This document shows, piece after piece, positions 36,701 through 43,865 of a stretch of 64,000 nucleotides of DNA; the first letter of the stretch is position 1; each line of letters begins with the position of its first letter. Position numbers and translations under genes: made by a program. Origin of the DNA: Candidatus Gemmiger stercoripullorum (lineage in GTDB: Bacteria > Bacillota > Clostridia > Oscillospirales > Ruminococcaceae); NCBI GenBank assembly GCA_019119365.1, contig DWXD01000044.1, positions 42,480 through 106,479 on the forward strand. Reading direction: 5' to 3'. The notes below the pieces were generated by a model. It worked only from the letters and a program-made list of their open reading frames with translations, made no database searches and was not told the origin of the DNA.

Positions 36701-37277
36701 CGAAGAGCAGGCCCGCGACCTGGACAACCAGATGGTCACGATCCTCTGCACCGTCGTCAGGAACAAGGTCATGACCACCAAATCCAACACGCTGATGGCC
36801 TTCACAACGGTCGAGGACCTGACCGGCACGATGGAGCTGCTCGTGTTCCCGCGCGTGTTCGCGGCCTGCCGCGGCATTTTGCAGGAAAACGCCGTCGTCA
36901 TCGCCCAGGGCCGCGTCTCTTACAAAGAGGACGAAGGCACCCGCCTGCTGGTCGAGAACGTGCTGCCCGCCGAAGGCTACGACCCCGACCGCTCTTTTGC
37001 CGAGAACGCGGGCGGCCCCCGGCGCGAAGCCGCGGCCGAGCGCGCGGGCAGCCTGTGGCTGTTGGTGCCTTCGCGCCAGTGCCGCCAGATGGCGCGCATC
37101 GAAAACCTCCTGCGCAACATTTTTGACGGCCATACCCCGGTCTACTTCAAGTTCGAGGATTCCGGCCAGTATATGCGCGCGCCGCAGTCGCTGTGGGCCA
37201 ACGACGGCCCGCTGCTGCGCGCCGAACTCGAGCGCATCCTCGGCGCGGGGCATGTGAAAACGCGGGCTGCAAAATAA
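33750..37277 (+). CDS. dnaE: DNA polymerase III alpha subunit, DnaE type
   Basis: A 1175-residue replicative polymerase. The start at 33750 (MAEPSARQFTHLHLHTEYSLLDG) follows AAAGGAA. The N-terminal PHP domain (about 10-280) has FTHLHLHTE and ITDHGVMYG. The polymerase core contains GPGRGSGAGS and the metal-binding PDFDVDF, with Asp402 and Asp404. Helix-hairpin-helix and OB-fold regions follow (VLLPPDVN-like block near residue 810, VEDLTGTMELLVFPR near 1030). Full length and domain order match DnaE1 of Clostridia, not PolC, since no separate exonuclease insert is present. Confidence 0.96.
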   Translation: MAEPSARQFTHLHLHTEYSLLDGACRIDKLFDRIKELGQTAVAITDHGVMYGCVQFYDAAVAAGIRPIIGCEVYVATRTRFDKVNRIDGNNHLVLLCKNETGYKNLIKMVSAGFLEGFYSKPRIDKDLLEAHHEGLICLSACLAGEVPQAILSGDYERAKQAALYYHNLFGPGNYYIELQDHGLEEDNVVLPQLIRLSRETGIPLVATNDAHYLRREDAKMQSILLCIQTGKTIADADRMEFQTDEFYVKSTDEMYDLFSMAPEACENTNKIAEQCQFDFHFGETKLPYFKAPDGLDNQVYFEKLCRDGLERRYPGRVTPELRERLDYEIGVIRKMGYTNYYLIVYDFINYAKSRGIPVGPGRGSGAGSLAAYCVGITDIDPIRYSLIFERFLNPERVSMPDFDVDFCYERRQEVIDYVNEKYGRDHVAQIVTFGTMAARAAVRDVGRVMGMPYQDVDKVAKLIPMELKMTLRRALEVSPDLKALYEADPQVHELIETSLAVEGMPRNASTHAAGVVITREAATEYVPLGSNNGVPVTQFNMTEIERLGLLKMDFLGLRTLTVIRDTETAVQQKEPAFTHESIDYDDPATYAMLARGETEGIFQLESTGMTQVLTGMRPKNLEDIIALISLYRPGPMDSIPTYLRNRREPDKVSYKTPQLAHILDVTNGCIVYQEQVMQICRELAGFSFGQADNVRRAMSKKKLKVMEAERAHFVHGCTDPGKECPGCVKNGIPEQVANEIYDEMISFASYAFNKSHAACYAYVAFQTAYLKCHYPREFMAALLTSVLDNTAKVIEYSSECQRLGIKVLPPDVNVSRGGFTVDGESIRFGLNAVKSVGRGLIEGVIRERAQRPFRSLYDFCKRMHGAELNRRALENLIRAGAFDGLEPSRHGMLQSVEPILKSVETDARQNLEGQLDLFAALSGGGGAQTAEDYQVPALPEYPPAELLKMEKEVSGLYLSGHPLDAYRPLIARVSTATLAGLSDEEQARDLDNQMVTILCTVVRNKVMTTKSNTLMAFTTVEDLTGTMELLVFPRVFAACRGILQENAVVIAQGRVSYKEDEGTRLLVENVLPAEGYDPDRSFAENAGGPRREAAAERAGSLWLLVPSRQCRQMARIENLLRNIFDGHTPVYFKFEDSGQYMRAPQSLWANDGPLLRAELERILGAGHVKTRAAK

Positions 37278-37322
37278 ATCCATTCTTTTGCGCGAATCGT
37301 CTATAAAGACGGCCGCGGCGTA

Positions 37323-37331
37323 TGCTATAAT
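37323..37331 (+). promoter_or_regulatory. Extended -10 promoter of pfkA
   Basis: TGC followed by TATAAT (37326-37331); the -35 region is poor. The leader to the pfkA start is about 137 bases and holds the hairpin at 37374-37101 listed next by its own coordinates (37374-37100 arms fall between promoter and gene). Confidence 0.7.
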
Positions 37332-37373
37332 AGAGATACGGGCGCTTGTTACGCTTTTAACAAGGCCCGCCCG

Positions 37374-37401
37374 GCGGCCGGGGGAAACGGCCGCTGTTTT
37401 A
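37374..37401 (+). terminator. Possible attenuator hairpin in the pfkA leader
   Basis: Seven-base stem GCGGCCG (37374-37380) with CGGCCGC (37388-37394), loop of seven, followed by TGTTTTA. It lies downstream of the pfkA promoter, so it would act as an attenuator for pfkA, or as a terminator for dnaE transcripts. Confidence 0.45.
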
Positions 37402-37474
37402 CGGAGATATGTGGAAATACGGCGGCGCAGCGCGTGCGAACGCAGCGCGCCTGCCCGCCAAGGGAGGGAAAACA

Positions 37475-38449
37475 ATGGCCAAGGAGATCAAGACCATCGG
37501 CGTGCTGACCAGCGGCGGCGACGCCCCCGGCATGAACGCCGCCGTGCGCGCCATCGTGCGCGCCGGCATCACCAAAGGCTACCGGATGATGGGCATCCAG
37601 CGCGGTTACAACGGCCTGATCAACGGCGAAGTGTACGAGATGAACGTGCGCAGCGTTTCGGAGATCATCCACCGCGGCGGCACCATCCTTTACACCGCGC
37701 GCTGCCTTGAGTTCAAAACCCACGAAGGCCAGGCCAAGGGTCTGGCCCGCTGCAAGGAGCTCGGCATCGACGCGCTGGTCGTCATCGGCGGCGACGGCTC
37801 GTTTATGGGCGCCCGCGCGCTGGCCAACCAGGGTATCCCCTGCATCGGCATCCCCGGCACCATCGACAACGACATCGCCTGCAGCGAGTACACCATCGGC
37901 TACGACACAGCCATGAACACCGCCGTGGAAGCCATCGACAAGCTGCGCGACACCACCCAGAGCCACGACCGCTGCAGCGTTGTCGAGGTCATGGGCCACC
38001 ATGCCGGGTACATCGCGCTCAACGTGGGCATCGCCACCGGCGCGCTGGCCGTGCTGCTGCCCGAGCGCCCGTTCGACTTCGAGCGCGATATCCTGCAGCG
38101 CATGCGCACCACCCAGACCACCGGCAAAAAGCACTTCATCATCATCGTGTCGGAGGGCGTCATCGGCGCGCAGGAGCTGGCCAACCAGATCCAGGCGGCC
38201 ACCGGCGTCGATTCCCGCGCCACCGTGCTCGGTCACATCCAGCGCGGCGGTTCGCCCACCGTGCGCGACCGCGTCAACGCCTCGCTCATGGGCTACCATG
38301 CCGTCGACCTGCTCGACCGCGGCATCTACAACCGCGTGGTGGCGGTCTCCGGCGGCAAAGTCGTCGACTACGACGTCAACGTCGCCCTCTCGATGCACAA
38401 GACCATCGACGACCACGAGATCGAGATCGCCAACGCGATTTCCATTTAA
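37475..38449 (+). CDS. pfkA: ATP-dependent 6-phosphofructokinase
   Basis: A 324-residue glycolytic enzyme that phosphorylates fructose 6-phosphate. The start at 37475 follows AGGGAGGG. The ATP-binding TSGGDAPGMNAAVR, the GGDGSFMGA loop and the catalytic PGTIDND motif are intact. EVMGHHAGYIAL and HIQRGGSPTVRDR form the substrate and effector sites. Length and motifs match bacterial PfkA. The dnaE-pfkA order is typical of Clostridia. The stop lies directly beside the inverted-repeat element. Confidence 0.97.
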   Translation: MAKEIKTIGVLTSGGDAPGMNAAVRAIVRAGITKGYRMMGIQRGYNGLINGEVYEMNVRSVSEIIHRGGTILYTARCLEFKTHEGQAKGLARCKELGIDALVVIGGDGSFMGARALANQGIPCIGIPGTIDNDIACSEYTIGYDTAMNTAVEAIDKLRDTTQSHDRCSVVEVMGHHAGYIALNVGIATGALAVLLPERPFDFERDILQRMRTTQTTGKKHFIIIVSEGVIGAQELANQIQAATGVDSRATVLGHIQRGGSPTVRDRVNASLMGYHAVDLLDRGIYNRVVAVSGGKVVDYDVNVALSMHKTIDDHEIEIANAISI

Positions 38450-38452
38450 ATT

Positions 38453-38643
38453 TAAGAGTTCAGAGATTAGAGTCCTTTGAAAAGAGTTTAGAGTTTAGAG
38501 TTCAGAGTTTAGATGAGGTGGCGTGCGCGCCGCAGGCGCGCACAAAAGAAAGGGCCGGACAGCTGCCCTTACATTTTTTGAGGCGGCGCAGCCGCCGGTC
38601 CACCAAATCTTAACTCTAAACTCTTCACTCTAAACTCTAAAGA
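38453..38643. repeat. Inverted-repeat element built of AGAGTTTAG-like units with three inner hairpins
   Basis: The left arm (about 38453-38520) and right arm (about 38600-38643) are imperfect inverted copies made of short units such as GAGTTTAGAGTTCAGAG and their complement CTAAACTCT. They can pair over about 40 positions. The core between them contains three separate hairpins: GTGCGCGC/GCGCGCAC (38523-38543), AAGGGC/GCCCTT (38550-38570) and GGCGGC/GCCGCC (38582-38596), with GGTGG/CCACC closing the junction. No ORF is present. It has the look of a small non-autonomous repeat (MITE-like) or a structured RNA. I do not recognise a named family. Confidence 0.75.
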
Positions 38644-38652
38644 AAAAAGTTC

Positions 38653-38681
38653 TTGCAAACCGGCGCAATGTGTGGTATGAT
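38653..38681 (+). promoter_or_regulatory. Candidate rpsB promoter
   Basis: TTGCAA (38653-38658), 17-base spacer, TATGAT (38676-38681), with TGG before the -10 box. The -10 lies in the loop of the terminator hairpin at 38663-38716, so transcripts from it would lack the left arm and escape that terminator. A second TATACT box at 38732 has no good -35. Confidence 0.6.
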
Positions 38682-38716
38682 AATTCGGCAATACGCACGC
38701 ATTGCGCTGTTTTTTT
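38663..38716 (+). terminator. Terminator upstream of rpsB, overlapping its promoter
   Basis: GCGCAATG (38663-38670) pairs with CATTGCGC (38700-38707) across a 29-base loop, followed by TGTTTTTTT. It would stop read-through from pfkA. Confidence 0.7.
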
Positions 38717-38807
38717 GTGCCCAAAAGCGGGTATACTCCCGCCAAAGGTTAGAAAACGGACCACGCAGTGCGGAGGGTAAAAACTAAATTTCTGGAGGAA
38801 AATCACT

Positions 38808-39539
38808 ATGGCAGTCGTATCTATGAAACAGCTTCTCGAAGCGGGCGTTCACTTCGGTCACCAGACCCGCCGCTGGAACCCCAAGATGGCGAAGTACATC
38901 TTCACCGAGCGCAACGGCATCTACATCATCGACCTGCAGAAGACCGTGAAGAAGCTGGACGAGGCTTATAACTTCGTGCGCGAGACCACCGCCAACGGCG
39001 GCGAGATCCTGTTCGTCGGCACCAAGAAGCAGGCGCAGGAGTCCATCCGTGACGAAGCCACCCGCTGCGGCATGCACTTTGTCAACGCCCGCTGGCTGGG
39101 CGGCATGCTCACCAACTTCCGCACCATCCGCAAGCGCATCGACCGCATGGAGCAGCTCAAGGCCATGCAGGAGGACGGCACGTTCGACCTGCTGCCCAAG
39201 AAGGAAGTCGTCAAGCTCGAGCTCGAGATGGAAAAGCTGAACAAGTACCTCGGCGGCGTCAAGGACATGAAGACCCTGCCCAAGGCCCTGTTCATCGTCG
39301 ACCCGCATAAGGAGCGCATCGCCGTCTCCGAGGCCCGCAAGCTGCACATCCCCATCGTCGCCATCGTCGACACCAACTGCGACCCCGATGAGATCGACTA
39401 CGTCATCCCCGGCAACGACGACGCCATCCGCGCTGTCAAGCTGATCTCCGGCGCCATGGCCGACGCCGCCCTCGAAGGCAAGCAGGGCGAGCAGAACGCC
39501 CCCGCCGAGGAGCCCGCTGCCGAGGCCGCCGCTGAATAA
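38808..39539 (+). CDS. rpsB: 30S ribosomal protein S2
   Basis: A 243-residue small-subunit protein starting after CTGGAGGAAAA. The S2 signatures are clear: [24 protein letters not shown] at the N-terminus (first of two S2 motifs), [12 protein letters not shown], and [25 protein letters not shown] near the C-terminus. The C-terminal tail is Ala/Glu-rich. It is transcribed with tsf, the universal pairing. Confidence 0.98.
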   Translation: MAVVSMKQLLEAGVHFGHQTRRWNPKMAKYIFTERNGIYIIDLQKTVKKLDEAYNFVRETTANGGEILFVGTKKQAQESIRDEATRCGMHFVNARWLGGMLTNFRTIRKRIDRMEQLKAMQEDGTFDLLPKKEVVKLELEMEKLNKYLGGVKDMKTLPKALFIVDPHKERIAVSEARKLHIPIVAIVDTNCDPDEIDYVIPGNDDAIRAVKLISGAMADAALEGKQGEQNAPAEEPAAEAAAE

Positions 39540-39591
39540 GCGACCGATACGGACAAAACCATTATCTTTATACAGAAAGGATACACAACCT

Positions 39592-40509
39592 ATGGCTATT
39601 TCTGCTAAGGACGTTATGGAACTGCGCAAGCAGACCGACTGCGGCATGATGGAGTGCAAGAAGGCGCTGACCCAGGCCGACGGCGATTTTGAGAAAGCCA
39701 TCGAGATCCTGCGCGAGCAGGGCCTGGCCACCGCCAACAAGAAGGCAGGCCGCATCGCCGCCGAGGGCATGGTCTACGCTGTGGCGTACCCGAACTGCGC
39801 CGTCGTCGTCGAGGTCAACGCCGAGACCGACTTCGTCGCCAAGAACGACAAGTTCGTTGAGTTCACCAAGGAGCTGGCCCAGGTCATCGCCGACCAGAAC
39901 CCCGCCGACGTCGAGGCCCTGATGGGCTGCAAGATGGGCGAGGGCACCGTGGACGACGCCCTCAAGGCTCTGATCCTCGTCATCAAGGAGAACATCAAGG
40001 TCCGCCGTTTCGCCCGCTATGAGGGCCACTGCGCCGCCTATGTCCATGGCGGCGGCACCCACGGCGTCATCGTCAAGTTCGCGACCAGCGACGACGTCGC
40101 TGCCAAGGAAGGCTTCACCGCCTTCGGCAAGGACATCGCCATGCAGATCGCCGCGGCCAACCCCGGCTATCTGAACGAGGCCGCCGTCCCCGCCGAGACC
40201 ATCGCCAAGGAGAAGGAGATCATCCTGGCCCAGATGGCCAACGATCCCAAGACCGCCAACAAGCCCGACGCCATCAAGGAAAAAATGGCCATCGGCAAGC
40301 TGGGCAAGTTCTATAAGGAAAACTGCCTTGTCGACCAGGCGTTCATCAAGGACGGCAGCATGGACGTGAAGAAGTACGTCGAGACCACCGCCAAGGAGCT
40401 GGGCGGCAGCATCGAGATTGCCGAGTACACCCACTTCGTCAAGGGCGAGGGCCTGGAGAAGCGCAGCGAGGACTTCGCCGCCGAAGTCGCCGCCGCCATC
40501 AAGGGCTAA
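39592..40509 (+). CDS. tsf: Translation elongation factor Ts
   Basis: A 305-residue factor that recycles EF-Tu by exchanging GDP. It starts after AGAAAGGA. The N-terminal UBA-like domain contains LRKQTDCGMMECKKAL and DFEKAIEILREQG. The core has VEVNAETDFVAKNDKF, the EF-Tu-contact motif. The gene ends with a terminator, so the downstream sortase locus is a separate unit. Confidence 0.98.
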   Translation: MAISAKDVMELRKQTDCGMMECKKALTQADGDFEKAIEILREQGLATANKKAGRIAAEGMVYAVAYPNCAVVVEVNAETDFVAKNDKFVEFTKELAQVIADQNPADVEALMGCKMGEGTVDDALKALILVIKENIKVRRFARYEGHCAAYVHGGGTHGVIVKFATSDDVAAKEGFTAFGKDIAMQIAAANPGYLNEAAVPAETIAKEKEIILAQMANDPKTANKPDAIKEKMAIGKLGKFYKENCLVDQAFIKDGSMDVKKYVETTAKELGGSIEIAEYTHFVKGEGLEKRSEDFAAEVAAAIKG

Positions 40510-40554
40510 GAACCTCTTTGCCCGGCGCGCCCGCGCCGCCGCAAAAATGCAAAC

Positions 40555-40592
40555 AAGCAGCCTCTGCAACCCTGCAGGGGCTGCTTTTCTTT
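40555..40592 (+). terminator. Terminator of rpsB-tsf
   Basis: AAGCAGCC (40555-40562) pairs with GGCTGCTT (40579-40586), with an inner CTGCA/TGCAG pairing, followed by TTTTCTTTT. Confidence 0.88.
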
Positions 40593-40998
40593 TGGCGCGG
40601 CGGAAAAACAACAAAATGGAAAGCGGCGGCAGGGTTCTACATATAGGCATAATACAAAATGAAGAGCCCCAGCTATTGTGGTATACAGAACGTTATTTTC
40701 GGACGAAATACGAAAAATGTAACAGGATTTACACGGAAAGTTTGTGCAAGATACCACACCCGCAGGGGCTCGCTTTTCTGGTATTTATTGGTATAATATT
40801 GTATAGGTAAAGCTGTCTTTAGGGGGCTTTCTGTCCCTTTTTCAAATAAAGTTCGTAGCAGCTCCTGCTTGGCTGGCAGCCCTGCCTTTTGTCCCGCCGC
40901 CCCGCGGTGTCGGCCCGGGCGGGCGCTTTTGCCGCCGCTTTACAATAAAGTTCGGAAACAAACTCGATAAAACCGGCGCAAGGGAGGTGCCGTCTGCG
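40593..40998 (+). other. Gene-free, structured AT-rich spacer before the sortase
   Basis: No convincing ORF is present in about 400 bases. It contains a two-step long hairpin: GAGCCCC (40664-40670) with GGGGCTC (40765-40771), and TGTGGTAT (40677-40684) with ATACCACA (40751-40758), separated by equal six-base internal loops and followed by GCTTTT. An 11-base direct repeat AATAAAGTTCG occurs at 40845-40855 and 40944-40954. A GC hairpin lies between the two copies. The sortase promoter is also here. Confidence 0.65.
40789..40797 (+). promoter_or_regulatory. Extended -10 promoter of the sortase locus
   Basis: TGG followed by TATAAT (40792-40797) without a clear -35. The leader to the sortase would be about 195 bases and would carry both AATAAAGTTCG repeats. 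Confidence 0.6.
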
Positions 40999-41781
40999 TT
41001 GAAAACAGCGAAGAAAAGCCAAAATGCCGACCGTTGGCTGACCCTGCTCCAGGTCGTGGTCGGGCTGGCGGTTTTGGCGGGGCTTTTGTGGATCGCCGCG
41101 CGCCTGCTCGGCTACGCCCGCGCCCGCGCCGGTTACCGGCAGATCGCCACGGCCTACACGGCCGCCGCCCCGCAGCCGGAACAGGAGGGCCAGGGCGCCC
41201 CGGCCGCGGCGGGCAGCCTCACCGTGGACTTTGCTGCGCTGCAGGCCCAATACCCGGACGCGGCCGCCTGGCTGCAGATGGACGACCTGCCCCGCATCAG
41301 TTACCCGGTCATGCACGCGGCGGACAACAGCTACTATCTGCGCCGCGCGCCGGACGGCAGCCATTCGGAGTCCGGCAGCCTGTTTGTTGACGCCTTCAAC
41401 ACCGCCGTCACCGACCCGTATGTCCTCGTCTATGGCCACCACATGCAGGACGGCAGCATGTTTGCCGGTCTGCTTGCATACCAGGACGAAGACTTCTACC
41501 GCAGCGGCAGCGGCTGCTTTACGCTCTACACGCCAGACGGCGTGCGGCGTTACCAGATCTTTGCCGTGCAGTTTGCGGACGACGCCAGCCCGCTCTACTC
41601 GCTCGGCTTTGCCAACGACGAAGCCTTCGGCGCGTTTCTGCAGCAGGTCAAGGCGGGTTCTCTCTATGATACCGGCGTCGCTGTCAGCCAGGAGGATCAG
41701 GTGCTGAGCCTGAGCACCTGCGCCACCGTCAGCGGCGAAGGAAAACTGCTTGTCAGTGCCAAATATATCGGCGGCGAATGA
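40999..41781 (+). CDS. Class B sortase-like transpeptidase
   Basis: A membrane-anchored protein of about 260 residues. GGGAGG at 40982-40987 precedes a TTG at 40999; a GTG at 40987 overlaps that site. One transmembrane helix (about residues 16-37) is followed by the sortase B fold. The catalytic His is in VYGHHM (His147) and the Cys in LSLSTC (Cys241). Eight residues after the Cys, where clostridial class B sortases carry the catalytic Arg, the sequence reads GKLLVSAKYIG, with Lys249. It is the likely anchor enzyme for the IPQTG protein downstream. Confidence 0.88.
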   Translation: MKTAKKSQNADRWLTLLQVVVGLAVLAGLLWIAARLLGYARARAGYRQIATAYTAAAPQPEQEGQGAPAAAGSLTVDFAALQAQYPDAAAWLQMDDLPRISYPVMHAADNSYYLRRAPDGSHSESGSLFVDAFNTAVTDPYVLVYGHHMQDGSMFAGLLAYQDEDFYRSGSGCFTLYTPDGVRRYQIFAVQFADDASPLYSLGFANDEAFGAFLQQVKAGSLYDTGVAVSQEDQVLSLSTCATVSGEGKLLVSAKYIGGE

Positions 41782-41835
41782 CCGCCACTTCCGGCGGGGC
41801 GCGGCCCCGAAACCATATAGAAAGGTGAGTCCAAC

Positions 41836-43830
41836 ATGAAACGACCCATGAAAAAGCGCGCGCTGGCCCTGGTGCTGGCGCTCGGCATGGCAGCGGTGCT
41901 GTCATCGCCCGCCCTGGCCGTTGGCGGCGATGCGTCCGGCGCGTCTGTCACCGGCGAGCCCTATTACGGGACCGACTATGTCCAGTTCGAGATTCGCGGC
42001 GCAGACGATATGTTCTATGACGTGCTGTATAACGGGGCGAAAATCTACCAGCACGTCAGCTATACGGACCCGGACGGCGACGGCGTCAACCCGGTGGCCA
42101 TCGAGCTGGAAGACGGCCAGGACCCGGCCGGGTACAGCCTTGTCGTGTATGAGGGCCGGACGGCGAAGCCGGAAAACACAGTAGCCAGCGCCCGCATAGC
42201 CGGGATCTACGCCGTGCCGGAGGGCGGCAGCAGGACCCGGATCGGTTCGGTCGCTGTGCCGGAAGGGACGGCCCCGGACCTGGAAGAGCTGGCGGCAACC
42301 TTTGTCGATGCGACCGGCGACTATGACCTGGCCCCGGGTACGGTCAGCGTGCCGCTTAAAAACGGCAACTACGAGATCCCCTATACCCGCTATACGGCGC
42401 CTTCGCTGGACGCTCGCATCACCTATGTGGACAGCACCGGCTTTATCCTGACCCCGCCGGAGGAGGTCTGCACGGGCTTTGCGGTCGCCCCGGGCGCGGA
42501 GAACGTCACGCAGGCGCTGCCCGCCTCGTTTACGGCGGCGAACGCCGAGGGCAAGACCCTGACCTACTATCCGTCTGTTCAGCAGGTCACGGCCGCCTAC
42601 AACGGTCAGGTCGACTTTGTTGTGCTCTGCCGCGCCTTCCGCACGGTGGAGGGCGTTTCCGGCCAGGTCAAGATCCACCTGGTCGCGGACGGGGAGGACG
42701 GCGCAGCCACCATCCACACCGATACGATCGACTTGACCGACACGGCCTTCTACTACATCGCGCCGCAGTCCTTCGTCAACACCAGCAACGGCGTGACCAC
42801 GCTGTATGAAGTGCAGCCCGGCCAGGAGACCACCCTGACCCTGATCCCCGGCGAAGCGGCGGAGGAATACACGATCCACTATCTCCCGCATGACCCCGCC
42901 ACCGCCATCGACTGGCATCTGATCCTTGTCGACGGCACGACCAATACCCGCATCGGCGCCCAGACGGTGCCGGTCGAACCGGGCGAGACCGTCGAGTTCG
43001 ACGCCGCCGCCCACGCCCCGGCCGGGTACGCCCCCACCCAGGACAGCTACAGCTATACCTACGGCGGCGATAACCTTGTCCAGTATGTCTACTATACCCC
43101 GGCGGGCTATGTTCCGTCCGAAAGCTATACCGTCAACCTGCGCTTTGTCAACATTGCGGACAACGCCGTGCTGCAGAGCGAATCGGTCATGGTCGCCCCC
43201 GGCGCAGACACCATCATCTCCTGCCCGGCCGATTTCAGCGTCAATGGCCAGACCTATGTCCGCCTGGACGGCCAGAACGACAGCTACCGCCACAGCTACT
43301 ACAGCCCCAAGCGTACCTATACGATCTACTACCGCAACATCAACGATGTGCTGCACGCCAACACCGTCATCACCAACACCGAGGTCGTCACGACCGAGCG
43401 CGTGGAGGAGGGCGTGACCTATATCGAGGACGCGGGCCTTGTGCCCGGCGGCGCGGCCGGCGCGGCCGGCGGGACCGGCGCGGCTGGCGGCGCAGGCGGC
43501 GCTTACGCCACCGGCCCGGCGGCGGGAACCGGCGTCACCGGCATCACCGACGAAACCACCGGCCTCAACGAGATGCTCAACGAAGAAGGCCAGACCCTCA
43601 ACGAGGAGCGCGAGGAACAGATCGCCGAAGGCGAGACGCCTTTGGCCGAAGCCCCCGGCGAGACCCCCACGGCGCCGGAGGAAGAGACCATAGAGGAGAA
43701 TGCGGCCGCCAAAGCGGGCATCCGCACCGGGCTCATGATCGGCGGCACCGTCGCCGCGCTGGGCATGGCCGCCGTGCTGGCTGTGCTGATCGTCACGCAG
43801 CGCAAACGCAACCGCGCCGAACGGCGCTGA
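41836..43830 (+). CDS. Large single-pass surface protein of the sortase locus
   Basis: A 664-residue secreted protein starting after AAAGGTGAG. A Sec signal peptide occupies residues 1-29 (cleavage after ALA). The ectodomain is beta-rich. Two modules near residues 340-500 (FDAAAHAPAGYAPTQDSYSY; SYTVNLRFVNIADNAVL) look like MucBP-type beta-grasp repeats, by pattern only. A Gly/Ala-rich linker (about 535-560) and an acidic segment lead to one C-terminal helix and a basic RKRNRAERR tail. There is no LPXTG-like motif, so it is probably held by the membrane helix, not by sortase. It may be an assembly partner or base of the giant adhesin. Confidence 0.75.
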   Translation: MKRPMKKRALALVLALGMAAVLSSPALAVGGDASGASVTGEPYYGTDYVQFEIRGADDMFYDVLYNGAKIYQHVSYTDPDGDGVNPVAIELEDGQDPAGYSLVVYEGRTAKPENTVASARIAGIYAVPEGGSRTRIGSVAVPEGTAPDLEELAATFVDATGDYDLAPGTVSVPLKNGNYEIPYTRYTAPSLDARITYVDSTGFILTPPEEVCTGFAVAPGAENVTQALPASFTAANAEGKTLTYYPSVQQVTAAYNGQVDFVVLCRAFRTVEGVSGQVKIHLVADGEDGAATIHTDTIDLTDTAFYYIAPQSFVNTSNGVTTLYEVQPGQETTLTLIPGEAAEEYTIHYLPHDPATAIDWHLILVDGTTNTRIGAQTVPVEPGETVEFDAAAHAPAGYAPTQDSYSYTYGGDNLVQYVYYTPAGYVPSESYTVNLRFVNIADNAVLQSESVMVAPGADTIISCPADFSVNGQTYVRLDGQNDSYRHSYYSPKRTYTIYYRNINDVLHANTVITNTEVVTTERVEEGVTYIEDAGLVPGGAAGAAGGTGAAGGAGGAYATGPAAGTGVTGITDETTGLNEMLNEEGQTLNEEREEQIAEGETPLAEAPGETPTAPEEETIEENAAAKAGIRTGLMIGGTVAALGMAAVLAVLIVTQRKRNRAERR

Positions 43831-43865
43831 ACGTCTGAATCTTTCCAGAAAGGACGGAACCAGAG

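Noticed and set aside
38453..38643. CRISPR array
   Set aside because: Units are very short, imperfect and lack spacers of equal length; arms are inverted, not direct repeats.
40819..41442. 207-residue - strand ORF opposite the sortase
   Set aside because: Shadow of the sortase gene; no motif or ribosome site.
41836..43830. LPXTG-type anchor in the 664-residue surface protein
   Set aside because: No LPXTG or IPXTG variant precedes the C-terminal helix.
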